Below are positions 12,101-24,971 of a stretch of 64,000 nt of DNA, one piece after another. The notes under the pieces were generated by a model that did no database searches, had not been told where the DNA came from, and worked only from the letters and a program-made list of their open reading frames with translations. Numbering within the stretch: position 1 is the stretch's first letter; every line of letters starts with the position of its first letter. The stretch lies in assembly GCF_014851395.1 (NCBI RefSeq), contig NW_024044348.1:23437890-23501889 (forward strand), given 5' to 3'. The DNA comes from Micropterus salmoides. Its lineage: Eukaryota > Chordata > Actinopteri > Centrarchiformes > Centrarchidae. The translations under genes were made by a program, and so were the position numbers.

Positions 12101-15100
12101 CAAAATGTGTGCAGATGGGAGAACTTTAAAAAAAAAAAATTTTTTTTAATGGAGTTCTTTGAAGTGTAACTTGATTTGCCTGCATTACTGGCTTGCAGCC
12201 ATAGCTGTTATTTTGTACATTCTGTAATTTGTACTGGCTTTGTTATCAGATTATAAAATGAATATTTGTTATTTTTGTCTTTGTTGGTTCCACCTTGTTT
12301 TCTACTTTTAATAAATAATGTGAGCGCCTGAATGTCATCAACACATTTGTATCCCGTCAGCTTCATATTCGTTTGAGTTTTTGGAGGAGCTCACTGAAAT
12401 GTAGGCCACATCTGAGGCCTGTCTAATGAAGCAGGATATCTGAAGTGCCCTGCACTGTGCTGAGTAAAATCTGGACCCCCCCCTCCAGTCTGGCACATGG
12501 GCTAAAGTAAAAACCGCTTTTCTGAGTAATCCTCCTACATAGGATATGCCACTAATGATCAGCCTGCTAGTTTGAGCATGGGTTAATAAAACCAAATCAA
12601 TGAAACACTTTAGAAGGATGGTCGTCTTGTGGAATTTATACAGTATATATTATTATATTTTGTACAGTAATTTAAAATGTCAGTTTGTATCTGTTCCAGA
12701 TATTTTATCTTTCTGTATTTTCGCTGATGTAGTTGTTTCAGAGATGCCTAATGAAAGTCTTGCACATTGACCTGTGGAAATGCTACCTCTCATATGTTCG
12801 AGAGACCAAAGGGAAGCTGCCTAGCTACAAGTAAGAGAGCATGCCACACTGTGAGGTTAAGCATGTTCACATATTGTCATGCTGTACTGTAAAATTCACA
12901 TGTTACTGAATAGATTTATTTTCTCATCCTCAGAGAGAAGATGGCCCAGGCGTATGACTTTGCGCTGGATAAAATTGGAATGGAAATTATGTCTTATCAG
13001 GTACATATATCTGAACCATTTATTTGTAACTGTGTGTGAGTTTCTATGAACTACTGTCACCTAACAGCTATTCATCTCCTCTACCAGATTTGGGTGGACT
13101 ACATCAACTTCCTCAAAGGAGTGTAAGTTTCTTTTTTCCTGTAATATTGGGAGACTTTATAAACTGCATTAGCAACCTCTTAAACGTCATATTTGTTTTG
13201 TGCTCCATTAGAGAGGCTGTGGGCTCATATGCAGAGAACCAACGGATCACTGCAGTACGGAGGGTGTACCAGAGAGGCTGTGTGAACCCCATGATCAACA
13301 TTGAGCAGCTCTGGAGAGATTATAGCAAATATGAGGAGGTGAGTGACCCACCCAGGCCTCTGGCCTCTATCTGTCTACCTGTGTATGTGTGCACATAGGG
13401 GGTTTTAGCTGTTAAAGACTGACTTGTCTATTTCATGAACAGGGAATCAATGTGCATTTGGCCAAAAAGATGATTGAGGATCGAAGTAGGGACTACATGA
13501 ACGCCAGGAGAGTGGCAAAGGTAATTGAACAAGTCGTCATAAATATGTACAGGCCTGTTTTGAACCTTGTGCTATATATATTGAAAAGTCTTTGTAAACT
13601 GATTATATATACTGATTGTTGTATGGTTTGTGTAATTCAGGAGTATGAGACTGTGATGAAGGGGTTGGACAGGAACGCGCCCTCAGTACCACCCCAGAAC
13701 TCTCCTCAGGAAGCCCAGCAAGTGGAAATGTGGAAGAAGTACATCCAGTGGGAAAAAAGCAACCCATTGCGCACAGAAGACCAGACCCTCATCACAAAGA
13801 GAGGTGACTTTTTGTGGACTGTGATTTTGTGGTCAAATTTTAACACAACACAATATATTGTGTTAAAATTTGTAAATTATATGTGCATCCAAAAGGCCTG
13901 TGATTCCAGAAAATCCAGTAAATCCTGTAGGAACGCAGCCACTAGAGGGCGACATTGACACTTTTCTCCCCACTCGTGGTTTCGATTCATTGATTCTGGA
14001 TTTAATGAAGACCAGACGTGGTAGTTAATTGCTGCTGTGTTCTGTGCTGCAGTGATGTTTGCCTATGAGCAGTGCCTGCTGGTGCTTGGCCACCATCCAG
14101 ACGTATGGTATGAGGCAGCACAGTACCTGGAGCAGTCCAGCAAACTGCTAGCAGAGAAAGGGGTAAGAGATAAAACCTTTCAGACACATGTTGAGTATTT
14201 TTCAGAGAAGCCACGCTTGAGCTCTCCTATAATTCTTAAAATGTTTTCTGTTCTGTCAGGATATGAATAACTCCAAGCTGTTTAGTGATGAGGCAGCGAA
14301 CATCTATGAACGTGCCATTGGGACTCTTCTGAAGAAGAACATGCTTCTGTATTTTTCATTTGCTGACTATGAAGAAGTGAGCGCCCAGTTGCTTACTCAG
14401 CACAAATTGTAATCAATAGGCCAAGAGACGCAGCCACTCATCAACATGTATCTTTTGCTTTCCTCGCAGAGTCGCATGAAATACGAGAAGGTCCACAGCA
14501 TCTATAATAAGCTGCTGGCCATTGAGGACATTGACCCCACGCTGGTCTACATTCAGTACATGAAGTTTGCCAGGAGGGCAGAGGGGATCAAATCTGGTCG
14601 CACCATCTTCAAAAAGGCCCGAGAGGATCTACGCACACGTCACCATGTGTATGTGACGGCAGCGTTGATGGAGTACTACTGCAGTAAGGTAAATGCTCAT
14701 AATCACATATTTGGTATGTGTACGGTGTGACTAAAATCAATCTCACAAACGTCTATTTTTTTTCTCTCTCTCCATCTTTCCACACAGGATAAATCGGTGG
14801 CTTTCAAGATTTTCGAGCTTGGTTTAAAGAAATATGGCGACATTCCAGAGTACATACTGGCATACATTGATTACCTCTCACACCTTAACGGTGGGTTATG
14901 TATAATTGCACAAAAATGTGTGAAATACGTTCTTTACTACTAATCCATTAATGTGAGTGGAGATGTTTTGATACTATTGCTGAATCAGTTGATACCGAGG
15001 AAGCAGTGATGTCCTGATATCAGCTGTTAGAAGATGAAAGATGTTCCATTATTGTCATAGTAATGGAAGATAAATGCATAACCCTCTTTTTTTTTCTTCT

Positions 15101-16556
15101 TCTTCTTCTTCTCTCTCCAGAGGACAACAACACCAGGGTTCTGTTTGAACGTGTCCTCACCTCAGGAAGCTTGTCACCTGAAAAGTCAGGGTAACGTATT
15201 AATTAAGTTGGGTTATGTATGCAACTGATGTAATAATCGATATTTCTTAAAGATGTTTGCTGATTTTTGGTTTTCATTCATTGTTCAGCGAGATCTGGGC
15301 TCGGTTCCTAGCTTTTGAGAGCAACATAGGAGACCTGGCCAGTATTCTGAAAGTGGAGCGCAGGCGATTCACTGCCTTCAAGGATGAGTACGAAGGCAAA
15401 GAAACAGCCTTGCTAGTAGATAGGTACAAGTTCATGGACCTGTATCCCTGCTCGGCTAGTGAGCTCAAGGCCCTTGGATACAAGGTGTGTATGTTGCCCT
15501 TTAAAGATGACACAACGGTTATACAGATCTGGCTTTTCGCTCAGCTGATATTCAAACAGTTTCTCCTGTGTGTTCGTAGGACGTGTCTCGTGCCAAACTG
15601 GCAGCGCTGCTCCCAGAGACTGTGGTGGCGCCCTCTACACCTGCACTAAAGGATGAAGCTGACCGTAAACCTGAGTACCCCAAACCTGACACCAATCAGA
15701 TGATCCCCTTCCAGCCACGTCACCTCGCCCGTACGTAGCCCATATCTGGTCTTCTCCCAAGTCCACTGGATGTTGTAACAAATCTCTTCTTTTCTATATT
15801 TACTTACTACATGAAATGATCCATCTTTGATGTAGCCTCTTGTGTTCCTCCCCACAGCTCCAGGTTTGCACCCTGTCCCTGGTGGAGTTTTCCCAGTCCC
15901 CCCAGCTGCTGTTGTCCTAATGAAGCTGCTCCCTCCACCTACGTGCTTCACTGTGAGTAGTAGCAGCAGCAGCTTAATACTATAAAGCTCATATTCACTG
16001 CTAAGGAATAAAAGACGAAAGCAGCCTTTTTTTGTTTCTACTTGAATGCAAAGAGTCTGATTGTTTCTCGCTGCAGGGTCCCTTTGTTCAAGTGGATGAG
16101 CTTATGGAAACATTCAGGAGATGCACACTTCCTGAGAGTAAGTTGTTTTTGTCAGCACTTTAGATGAATCCAGACCATTTCTATTTTTAGCCACGTGGCT
16201 CTGGTGATGGAAATGTCAGTCAGTCGGTCATGTGACCAACACTTTGGAACAGGGTAAAATATCTTGACAGCTGTCAGATAAAATGCGTTCTAGTGTGTCA
16301 TACAATTGTTCAGCCCCCTATCTGACATGTTACTGATGTATTTTCTGTCTCGTTAGCTGTCGATGCTGCTGTAGAGCTGATCACTGGTAGACAGCCCGAT
16401 GCAGGAGGGGAGGGCAATGGATCCATGGAGAACCATGCTATTGCCAAGTCACTCAAGAGGCCTAACGCTGACTCTGACGAGGAGGATGACAAAGGAGCTG
16501 TGGCTCCGCCCATACACGACATCTACCGCGCACGCCAACAGAAGAGGATTCGATAA
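6121..16556 (+). CDS. CSTF3: Cleavage stimulation factor subunit 3 (CstF-77)
   Basis: CstF-77 is the scaffold of the CstF complex, which binds GU-rich elements during mRNA 3'-end cleavage and polyadenylation in the nucleus. Coding exons: 6121-6147, 6845-6949, 7143-7238, 11929-11961, 12733-12830, 12934-13000, 13088-13122, 13212-13338, 13443-13520, 13641-13803, 14053-14162, 14260-14376, 14470-14688, 14788-14890, 15121-15190, 15289-15484, 15580-15730, 15858-15952, 16077-16137, 16357-16556. All junctions are GT-AG and the total of 2,151 nt gives 716 residues, against 717 that I recall for human. The N-terminal part starts with MSTEGTADQ and KKAEKKLEENPYDLDAW; HAT repeats make up most of the first 550 residues; a proline-rich segment follows, and the protein ends in RARQQKRIR. 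No lesion is seen. Intron 3 is far longer than the others and has a weak donor (see findings). Confidence 0.97.
7239..11928 (+). other. CSTF3: CSTF3 intron 3 (4.7 kb), putative intronic poly(A) region
   Basis: This is the longest intron of the gene. Its donor is GAG|GTTAAT, a poor match to GTAAGT, and read-through adds seven codons before a TAG at 7,260-7,262. Several AATAAA hexamers lie in the intron (for example 7,439-7,444, 8,562-8,567, 8,947-8,952 and 9,873-9,878). In mammals, intron 3 of CSTF3 carries a conserved poly(A) site giving a truncated transcript. Which hexamer is used here, if any, cannot be told from sequence alone. I see no gene inside the intron; its open frames are unconvincing. 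Confidence 0.5.
13835..13872. repeat. Perfect 14-bp inverted repeat in CSTF3 intron 10
   Basis: The arms AAATTTTAACACAA (13,835-13,848) and its exact reverse complement (13,859-13,872) are separated by ten bases. It lies about 30 bases after the exon 10 donor. It could form an AT-rich hairpin in the nascent RNA; it may be chance or the remnant of a small element. Confidence 0.6.
13938..13954 (+). promoter_or_regulatory. CTCF-like core motif
   Basis: CCACTAGAGGGCGACA is close to the vertebrate CTCF core consensus. It lies in CSTF3 intron 10. The same core also occurs in some transposon ends, so occupancy is unproven. Confidence 0.3.
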
Positions 16557-16965
16557 ACTAAACGAAAACACACACTGAACCCAACAAGAATGTAATCTTA
16601 AACAGGTGGTCCTATGGAGTAAACCTACGTGTCCACATTTCTGAGGGCGTCTTGACAGATTCTAGATGCGTTGATCTCTGTACAGAAGACAAGCATACAT
16701 GCACACACACACACACACACACTCACACAGACATACGTACAGTATGTACACCCGAGTGTTCTTGTTTGTTTGTTTGTCAGCAGTTTTTATTTTTAAAGAC
16801 TGACCATTATACTGTACAAAATTTTTAATTCAACTTTTGATTTTGGCACACAGCTCAGTTTTGGCCTTGTGATGTTCCAGTGATGGCAAAGTGGAATCAA
16901 ACTTTTTTTAGATAACCGAAGGAAACACAATTCCTTTCAATAAAAGTTGGAAAAAAAATTCAACC
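16557..16965 (+). terminator. CSTF3: CSTF3 3' UTR and poly(A) signal
   Basis: After the stop codon comes about 400 bases of UTR containing a short CA microsatellite (about 16,700-16,722). An AATAAA signal lies at 16,939-16,944, followed by an A-rich stretch and T-rich sequence. Cleavage is expected roughly 15-25 bases after the hexamer. Confidence 0.65.
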
Positions 16966-18405
16966 ATAATTTGCTTCTTTATTTGGCTTTAACTTGAACT
17001 GATTTATTGCTACCTCTCTGTAACTGATTAGACATGTTATCAAGACTCTAGCACAGCCATGCTGGGCCTTATCATTACAACTAGGGGGCAGCAGATTCCA
17101 CTCGGTTGTTTATCTGAAAGGATCAATCATCCTCTTTTAAAAGTCAGATGTAAATGAGCAGGATTTCATAGGCTTACATGTATCCACTAAACATAAGGGC
17201 AAGATAGCTTTAAAAAAGTTTTATTTGGGAAATGGTTTGCTTCTATTTGCATTTTAGTTAGATGTAGACTTTTAAGATTGAAAATGCAAAGTAAAAATGT
17301 TTGCTGTAGTTGTAAAAAAAAAAAAGAAAAAAAAAGGGCAAAGCTTTGAGCTGATACTAATTTAAGCAGCATTAACTCATATCAGATAGTTCTTTAGTTG
17401 TGACAAACTCTCCTTAATTGAAAAAATAATGAGCATTTTCCGATGTCAGCCAGCTGCTTATTTTCACATTGGTCTGGGTATGTCATTATTTGTCTGACCA
17501 GCACAGCTTTTGTTCTGAGTGTGTGGCAGCCTATCTCAGTGCTGAGCCTATTCACAGGTAAAGCAGTTTACGCAGAACGCCACTCTAGTGCTACATGATG
17601 AAGTCTGAATGCTACTTTAACATTTGGAAAATTGCCAATTGAGCTTAGAAACCGAAACAAGTGAGTGTAATAAAAAATATAAAAATTGCTCTATTATATC
17701 TTCACCTTGTGGGTGTTTGTATTTAATAGCTTCTGAATGATAAATGTTAGAGAATCATTTGTTTCCCTAAATGTGTTGTTGTAGAGCTCTCTACAAACAG
17801 TACCTATCAAGCAATGTAACTATTGGCCCTTTCTCATTGCCCTGCTGTGAATTTGAAGTCACTGATTACAGCTAGACAACCGTCAGAACATATTAAGAGT
17901 TAGCTGATCTTTCTTTTTTTCATTGGCATATCTAACTAACACAAAAAACAAAACGTCCTGGAAATGAAAGTACCACTCATTTTCATCTTTGATTTGAATT
18001 TGATAAGCTGATGTTTGCAGATGTTAAGAGGACATTAGCTGGAGGCTGGAAATGTTAAAGTAACAATGATAGAATACGAGAAACAGTACTGGCCTGGTAA
18101 AAAGTGAAAACATTATATTACTTCGAAACTACTTTTTTATTTTACAGAAAGACTGCGCAACTACAATTTGGAGTTGACTGTTTTTTTATGCCACTCTATT
18201 ATAAAAGCAGGTGTCTGTTTATCTGTTTTTAACAGAGAAAGCCATGAATGGTCAATGAGAATGTCTCAATTTGAGACTCTCAAATCTCATTGAATATTAT
18301 CGATGCTCAGTGGATAAAATATTTGACATGCCAAATGTAATTTGCTCTCGACATCCCAATATACACATTTTGTTTCTACAACAAAAAATGTCCATATATG
18401 AATGT
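16966..18405. other. Intergenic gap between convergent CSTF3 and DEPDC7
   Basis: No exon is visible. A CTCF-like motif, ACTAGGGGGCAGCA, occurs at about 17,080-17,093. In human, TCP11L1 lies between DEPDC7 and CSTF3; nothing resembling it is found here. Confidence 0.5.
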
Positions 18406-18409
18406 TTGA

Positions 18410-19162
18410 CAAGTCAAGTTTAATTTTATTAAGTCCGGCCAAAATATGAACACGATGTGTGTGGGTCAAACTTAGTCTGGGAATGTGGAAGCGATTTCCT
18501 CAGCTGATTTGAAAGAGTACATAAACCGTGTTTAAAATACAACCATGAAAATGCCACTAAAACGCGGCTATGGTTTTAGTTAAAAAAAACAGAAACTTGC
18601 AAACATCTGTTTTGCTGCTTTGTTGCAACCAAAACAAAAACCCAGAGGGCTGATCCTCATGAATGTCCTTGACTGTTTACTACAGCACAACATCAGACTT
18701 TTAAATTTCCAGGATCAAATTTCCGTTTTGAGGGTTCCTCTCACTGTGCATTGCATTGTATATGAGAAACCACATGAACAGACACATTTTGATTGCTAAC
18801 ACTGTTCCTATTGCACAAGCACATAGAATATATCCATTGAAAAGTCACATATAGACTTGTCCTTACTGGCTGCAGACACAGAACGCCAACAAGACGCACT
18901 GCAGTGTGGAAAAAAAAAGAAGAAGAACACTTGGTTCTTTTTGTCATCTGGGAAAGTAACAGTCTCACATATAGCTGACACACACATTTCATGTTAGTGT
19001 CCTGCACCAAAGAAATTGAAATAAATAAATCACATTCTTGTTCAGTAGTCTAAACTATTTACATACAAGCAAATAAAATCCACTTACACTAGTGCACATA
19101 ATTTACATCACATTAGCTTTTGTCCTCTTTTTACATCGTAATGCATGTTAAACTAATAAATA
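18410..19162 (-). terminator. DEPDC7: DEPDC7 3' UTR and poly(A) signal
   Basis: On the minus strand the sequence after the DEPDC7 stop has no coding features. A canonical AATAAA occurs (plus strand TTTATT at 18,425-18,430), which would give a 3' UTR of about 0.75 kb. Other A-rich hexamer variants exist, so the end is approximate. Confidence 0.45.
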
Positions 19163-22100
19163 TCACTGTAGCAACATGTTGACAGTGGACAATCTATTTC
19201 CAAAGTACTGCACAAAAATCTCTGGGTGGCCTTTATAAAACTGTCCCATGAGGCGTCTCTTTTCTTTGCTGGAGAGTTTAGGGTTCTCATGGATCGCCCG
19301 GAGTAAGGACCAAAGTTCCTCTTTAGTGGTTTTTTGTGCATTTTCTGAATATGCCTTAGCACTTAGTCTTGTGCAGTATGCTGATCCTGCAGTAAAGAGA
19401 GAGCGGAGAAACAGAAAATGAGTAAAGGATTTGTACAAGTGGTCACACAAACGGTTAACAACAAAAAAGTAGATCGATGAATAGCGACGAGGAAAATCTG
19501 CGGACCTGTTATCATATCTGGATCCTTCCCTTTCACGATATTCATTATTCTGTCACTGACCATCTTGTGCAATGAAACGGGAATCTGGTGGAAAAGAGAG
19601 CACAATAAGACATGAGGTTTCTGTTTGTCTTGTTTTCAAGATCAAATATGAATATAATAAAAATTATGATGATTATAATTGTGTTTGTGGCTGTGTGTGA
19701 TCAGACACATTTGACTTATGAATTAGTAATTAGTAATATTTTATGTCAGGGTCACAATCCTGCTTCTAAACAGCCAGCATTTTATCAACCCAGTGACTAT
19801 GTTCTGCAGAGATGTTGATTGTTACTACCCTCTTGCAAAACTGTACACACACTAGCCAAGCGACACTCACTTTGAACAGATCACAGTGGTTGTCCATCAT
19901 GAACAGAACCATCAAGTCCACCTTTCCTTTGGAGAGTCGTCTGCTGTAGACGATTGCACTTGAGAAAGACCTTTTCACCGCCATCCGGTTCTCAATCTGA
20001 CAGAGAATTATTTTGAGTTAACAAAGACCCAACATACACCTGTGCAGACTCACACGAGATGCACTCGCACGCTCACCTCTTTGTGCAGTTTGACCTCCTG
20101 TGGTTTGGCTGCGACGGCCATGAATCTGAGGAGCCTGCGTAGCTCCTCCCTGCTGCGAGAGTCCTGCAGCTTCAGGCTGAGCTGCAGAGTCTCTAGAGCT
20201 TGCTCCTGCTTGCCGTTCACTGACAATAGACCACGCATGCATGCATCACAACAAAAGCCTCATCAACAACAGGATTACAAAGGGATCCGATAGCTCGTCC
20301 TCTTACCGAGTAGCTCCGAGATGCCAGAGTGAATGTCGAAAACGTGGTTGTTGAGCAGAGGTGGCTGCTGTGTGTGTCCGTAATGCTGAGCCAGGACCTC
20401 ATAGAGTAGCCTCTTACACTGGAGCAGGTCGCCGGCACAACCAGACAAACCTCGACTGACCTCCACCACCAGTTCATCAGGCAGAAACTCTAGACAGTCC
20501 ACTGCCCCTGACATCCACTCATCAGCCCTGAGGGAGAGGGAAGCGCGAAGATTTTAACCCTTGTGTAGTGTTCATATTTTTGTTATTCAGCCAGTGTTCG
20601 TGGGTCTGGTGGACCCGCTGCATTTTGGGGTTTTTAATTCAACACAATCAAACAATTTTATGTTAAAATACTCAACAGACGTTTACTTCATCCCAATTAC
20701 AAGCAATATAAACAGCATATATGGTTAATATTTTCTCTTTACCTTTGTTAGATCACATTTAAGAATTAAAGTGCTACTCGTTTTTTTGTTTATTTTTTAC
20801 TAAAATGATGATAAAAAAAGAAAATCAATTATAATCAAGGTATGAGTGGAAAAATTCAACAAATTTACAAATGAAGCAAGGTTTTTCATAACTATTGACT
20901 TTGGTCCTGTGGCTCGTCTTCGTTTTGGAACTAGGTGATGCTCAATCTCATCCTCTTCTTCAAAGTCACTGTCTTTGAAGACTCGAATTGTCAGAAATGT
21001 GATCTTCACATTCTGAAACCTCTTCTTGTACATCATCAAAATCTTCTGTCTCTTCCAAAATCAATTGCAAGGCCCTCTGAGCAGTTAATCTTTTGGCCAT
21101 CTTGATCAGTTGTGGTAAGAAACCACACTGGTAAAGCTATATTTATTGTGTCCCGCCCCCAATTTAGAGAAAATAAATATTGGTTCCCACAAGACAGAGG
21201 GTAAAATGTGCGGGAATGTGAGAGCAGATGGTGTTGGTACTTAGATTTTGCAACAATGTTGCAACCTTGTGCGGGAACGGCAGGTGCAGAAACACAAAAC
21301 TCACACTCACACACACACACACACACACACACTGACAGGAGGAGGACAGAGTAAAGGTACACAGGTCCTACAGTTTCCACACTTTTATTAGCCTCGGGTC
21401 CAGTGGACCCGGACATCCTGTGTGTAATGTAAATGTGTAGGGGGGGTGTACAGTGTGTTTTCATTGAAAATGTGTTCTAATATATATTCTTCACAGAAAA
21501 TGAGCCAAGGCCAATGAGTCTGAGTTTGAAACAATAAATAATCGTATAATTTTTCTTTTGATAAAATATGAAAACGGGTCAAACAGACCCGAACACCATA
21601 CAAGTTAAACACGGCTGACAGTTTGGTCCAAGTGAAGAAACAGAGATAGAAAGATGGTCAGATTAGCAATTGACCTTCTGTGATTTAGAAATCACTCGAC
21701 TGCCTCCACTGGGCATGGATTTGGTCAACACATGTAGGTTAAAACCAGGCTAAACTTAAGGTTATTATTCATCTAGATTACATAATAAAACAATAATTTT
21801 ATCATGATTATTTTCTTAAGTAGAAGTAGCAACACCCCACTATGAAAACACTCAGTTACAAGTAAAAGTCCTGTGTCAAAATGTCACTTAAGTGTAGAAG
21901 TATTAACAAAAAAATGTGTCAAAGTCCTCATCATGCAGAATACCCCCTGTCAGTGTTACATTGTTATATTATTTAATCATTATTATGGATGCGTTCAAAT
22001 AAAAGTGGCACGTTCATGTTTAATGTAATGAACTAATTTTAACTGCCTCATTATACTGCTGGGTAACAATGCATGTTTTGCATGTAAAACATTTATCTCG

Positions 22101-24187
22101 ACTATAAGAGGTAAATATAGCTTTTAAATAACTGTGGTGGTGCAAAAAGTACAATAAGCTGATTTGAAATGCAGTGGAGTGTTGATAAGTATAAAGTAGC
22201 ATTAAATGGTAATGGTAAGGTACCTCAAATTTGTATTTACAGCACCAGAGTACATATACTTTTATTTTCCACCCCTGTATATAACTTTAGTTTCACCACC
22301 ATTTCAACGACTAACCATCATTTAGATGGTTTAAGCCTATACATAATTTTGTGTTGAATTGTAAGCAGTTATATTGAAAAGGCACTGGTAAAGAGTCAAA
22401 ACAGTAAATTAGAACTGATGGATCACATATTTGAATTAGAAAATGAACTTTTATAGAAGACTGTCAAACTGTTACAGCCTTAAAGGACTTACTGTGCTTC
22501 ACTGAAGGCCTTGAGGACCTCTCGGTCTAAGTAGCTAGATGTGTACAACAGGTCAGGGTCACTGTCCATGCCGTGCAGGGGAGGCCGCGATGTGTCTCTA
22601 CCCTCTAACAAGTTCTCCAACAGGGGGAGCTCTATCAGCTGCAACAGTCTGAACACCGCCTGCTGGTGCCACACCTCATCCACAACTGTGAAAACACAGA
22701 GTTGCAAGCCATTTGGGTCATAGGCAAGTTACACAGACAATCCAACATGTCGGAGTCAGCAAGCATTTGCTGCATGAAAACATGGTGCATGTTTTACGTC
22801 ACTCTCCTGTGTCATCATCAGATAGGAGACAACTTACGCTGTTGTGAGAGGCCGAGGTTGATCATCTGAGGGGTGATGGTCGAGCTCAGGTTGAGGTTTC
22901 CCAGCACATCCTCCACTGATTTGTCTGATTTCACGGGTGAGATGGTGGAGTAGCTCAGTGCCTCTTGTCTGAGGAGTCAAATAATAACAGCAATCAGTGG
23001 AAATTATTGAAAAACAAAACAGACTTATTATGGGAACAAATGTGGCACCAGGCTGCACGTTTTCTAGTACCTGTGATTCAGTCATACTTTGGGGCTGTTT
23101 TGATGGTCATTTTATATCAAACAGACAAAATAAGTGCTCAATTTCTGGCATTGACCAATTTCTGATGAACATTAAATAGGATGTGTGACTTTCCTGTTGA
23201 TTTACATTATTCCCATGATGACTTGACTTGGCCAATGCTATAAATAAGAAAAGCCTCATTTAAACTGTTGGAGCACATTGTTCCTCTGAAGCTTTCATCC
23301 CCCATTAGGGGCATCAGGCCTGTTCTCTGGTCCAGTCTGGAGCTGTCACTCACAAGGTGTTGAGGCTGTTAGCACAACATGGGTAATGCATCCTGCCTGT
23401 CTTTTTGCTACATGCTCCACGGCCTCCCTGAAATTTAATTCTAAAACTACAGGAGAATCAAATGACTCTAAAGCTTTTGATTTTGCAATTTATGTTTGGA
23501 TTTGAATTTAAAACACACCATCACTCGCTCGTAATGAGGGGGTTAATGGAAATTATCAAGAGTATCAAGACATGACTGCTTGATAGGACTTCAAGAGGTC
23601 ATGCCTCACTAGTTTTCAGGGGCACCCAGTCTAAAGTTATACTGAATTTGGGATTAGCTCTGGAGGAAGGAGAACAAAGCAAATCAAAAATAAGACCTGA
23701 AGGTGTTATGACACCAGTCTGTACCTTTCACGTGACGGACCATAGCTGTTCTTGTTCCGTTTCATGCTCGGTGAGTCATAACCGCTCTCTATGGTACTAG
23801 TGGAGTGAGAGTTGGCGTTGGTCAGTGATGATAAGGAGCTGGTCGTTGGGCTCAGGAACCTGTACAGACTGCAACTACTGTCCTCAAATGTGGCTCGCTT
23901 TTTTTCCTTCCCAAATACTTTAACGCCCACCGGCTCAAACACCCTCGATTCCATCAGGGCCTGACAGAGGCGGACGGCCTTGTAGCGGGGCACCGCCTCT
24001 TCACCAAAGAAACGGTTCAGGGTGATGTGTGCCAAAACCACGTCCACGGCCTCTGAGCCCAGGAAGCAGTCATGGTAGGACTTCAGGTTGTGGCGCCGGC
24101 GCTTGACCTCCACGTTAGTGTGGAGATTAGAGATGATGCTGCCCCAGATGTAGGTGGCCCGGAAAGGCTTCCCAGCCATGCCTTGTT
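19163..24187 (-). CDS. DEPDC7: DEP domain-containing protein 7, core exons
   Basis: DEPDC7 is a DEP-domain protein of poorly known function. Exons in transcript order: 24187-23725, 22968-22838, 22685-22493, 20527-20307, 20219-20077, 19996-19871, 19584-19506, 19386-19163, all GT-AG and phase-consistent. Counting from the ATG at 24,179 (MAGKPFRATYIW) there are 1,572 nt or 523 residues, against about 511 that I recall for human. The DEP domain is near the N-terminus (VEVKRRRHNLKSYHDCFLGS, then FGKEKKRATFEDSSCSLYRF). The middle holds LLQLIELPLL and CLEFLPDELVVEVSRG; the C-terminus has KRRLMGQFYKGHPEIFVQYF. The second exon reads open upstream of this ATG, so the true start may lie in upstream exons (next entry). 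The large intron before exon 20527-20307 contains a piggyBac remnant and a MITE. Confidence 0.94.
20558..21604 (-). mobile_element. Degenerate piggyBac-like element
   Basis: The element is flanked by TTAA at 20,554-20,557 and 21,605-21,608. Its ends are similar inverted repeats (CCCTTGTGTAGTGTTC on the left; CTTGTATGGTGTTC on the right, read inward) with GGGTC..GACCC subterminal repeats. Minus-strand reading from about 21,101 gives MAKRLTAQRALQLILEE followed by an acidic stretch, the N-terminal style of piggyBac transposases; the catalytic core is gone. It also contains a CA microsatellite (21,309-21,332). It sits in an intron of DEPDC7. This is a non-autonomous or decayed copy. Confidence 0.7.
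21309..21332 (+). repeat. AC microsatellite inside the piggyBac remnant
   Basis: A pure run of about 12 units. Confidence 0.85.
21806..22278. mobile_element. MITE of the AAGTA-rich fish family, copy 1
   Basis: The segment has the repeated AAGTAAAAGT / AAGTACT phrases, the internal CTCATCATGCAGAAT and an end reading ACATATACTTTTATTTTCCACC. Related segments occur at about 29,330-29,574, 33,490-34,197 and 58,150-59,080. I know this as an abundant non-coding repeat of teleosts but cannot fix its superfamily here. It lies in a DEPDC7 intron. Confidence 0.5.
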
Positions 24188-24971
24188 CTGATGGAAGATG
24201 AGGAGAGAGAATCAATGGATGGAAAAGGGGGAAGGTGGCAAAGACAATCAGAGGCGTATGAATGAATACTAGCTGGAAGCTTCGCATGTGAGGATTCGCT
24301 GCTTTTTTGTGGTTTACATTGTAAATAGAAGATCTTTAGGTTTTGGACTGTGGACAAAACAAGAAATTTGATGTCATCAAACTCAGGTTCTGGGAAATTT
24401 GGAAGCCTAACACTGTGAGGAATTTTTTGTACTATTTTCTGAAATTTATAGATGAAGCTTTTAACTTTAATTAATGAGGTAAATAATCACCTGTGTAATA
24501 AATTAGGAAAATCAAAAAAAACCAAGATGAAAATAAACTTTCATACATGCAGACACTAAAACCATTACACAACTTCAACTTTCATAAACACAAGTATTTG
24601 TGGTGATCCACTTGTTATTCCATGATGGTCATTCTCAGCTTTGTCTATTGTCTGAGCCCTTTCTCAGAAACTACAGGAACAGGCTTTCTGTCTTCACCAA
24701 ACACACACTTCCTACTCCTCTGTGTAATTTCACATAATCAGAATCTGAATACAAGTAACTGTGTGTAGGTGTCACAGCACATGGTCCAGGATCAATGCTT
24801 CTCATGGGGGTCGTAACCGAACCCAAATCCGCTTTTGAGGCATGTTTGTACAGTGTGTTCAAATTATTTGTTTTAACTCACTTAACAGATGATTAACACC
24901 CAAAAATCAAACACTGCAACCACCCAGTGTAGATTAAAATCAAACAGTGTCATCTTGCCTGATTTTCTTAC

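Noticed and set aside
13036..13398. 120-codon plus-strand open frame in CSTF3
   Set aside because: It reads through introns 7 and 8; only its part in 13,212-13,338 is the real exon 8.
21036..21464. 142-codon minus-strand open frame
   Set aside because: It runs through a CA microsatellite and is out of frame with the piggyBac-like N-terminus in the same place.
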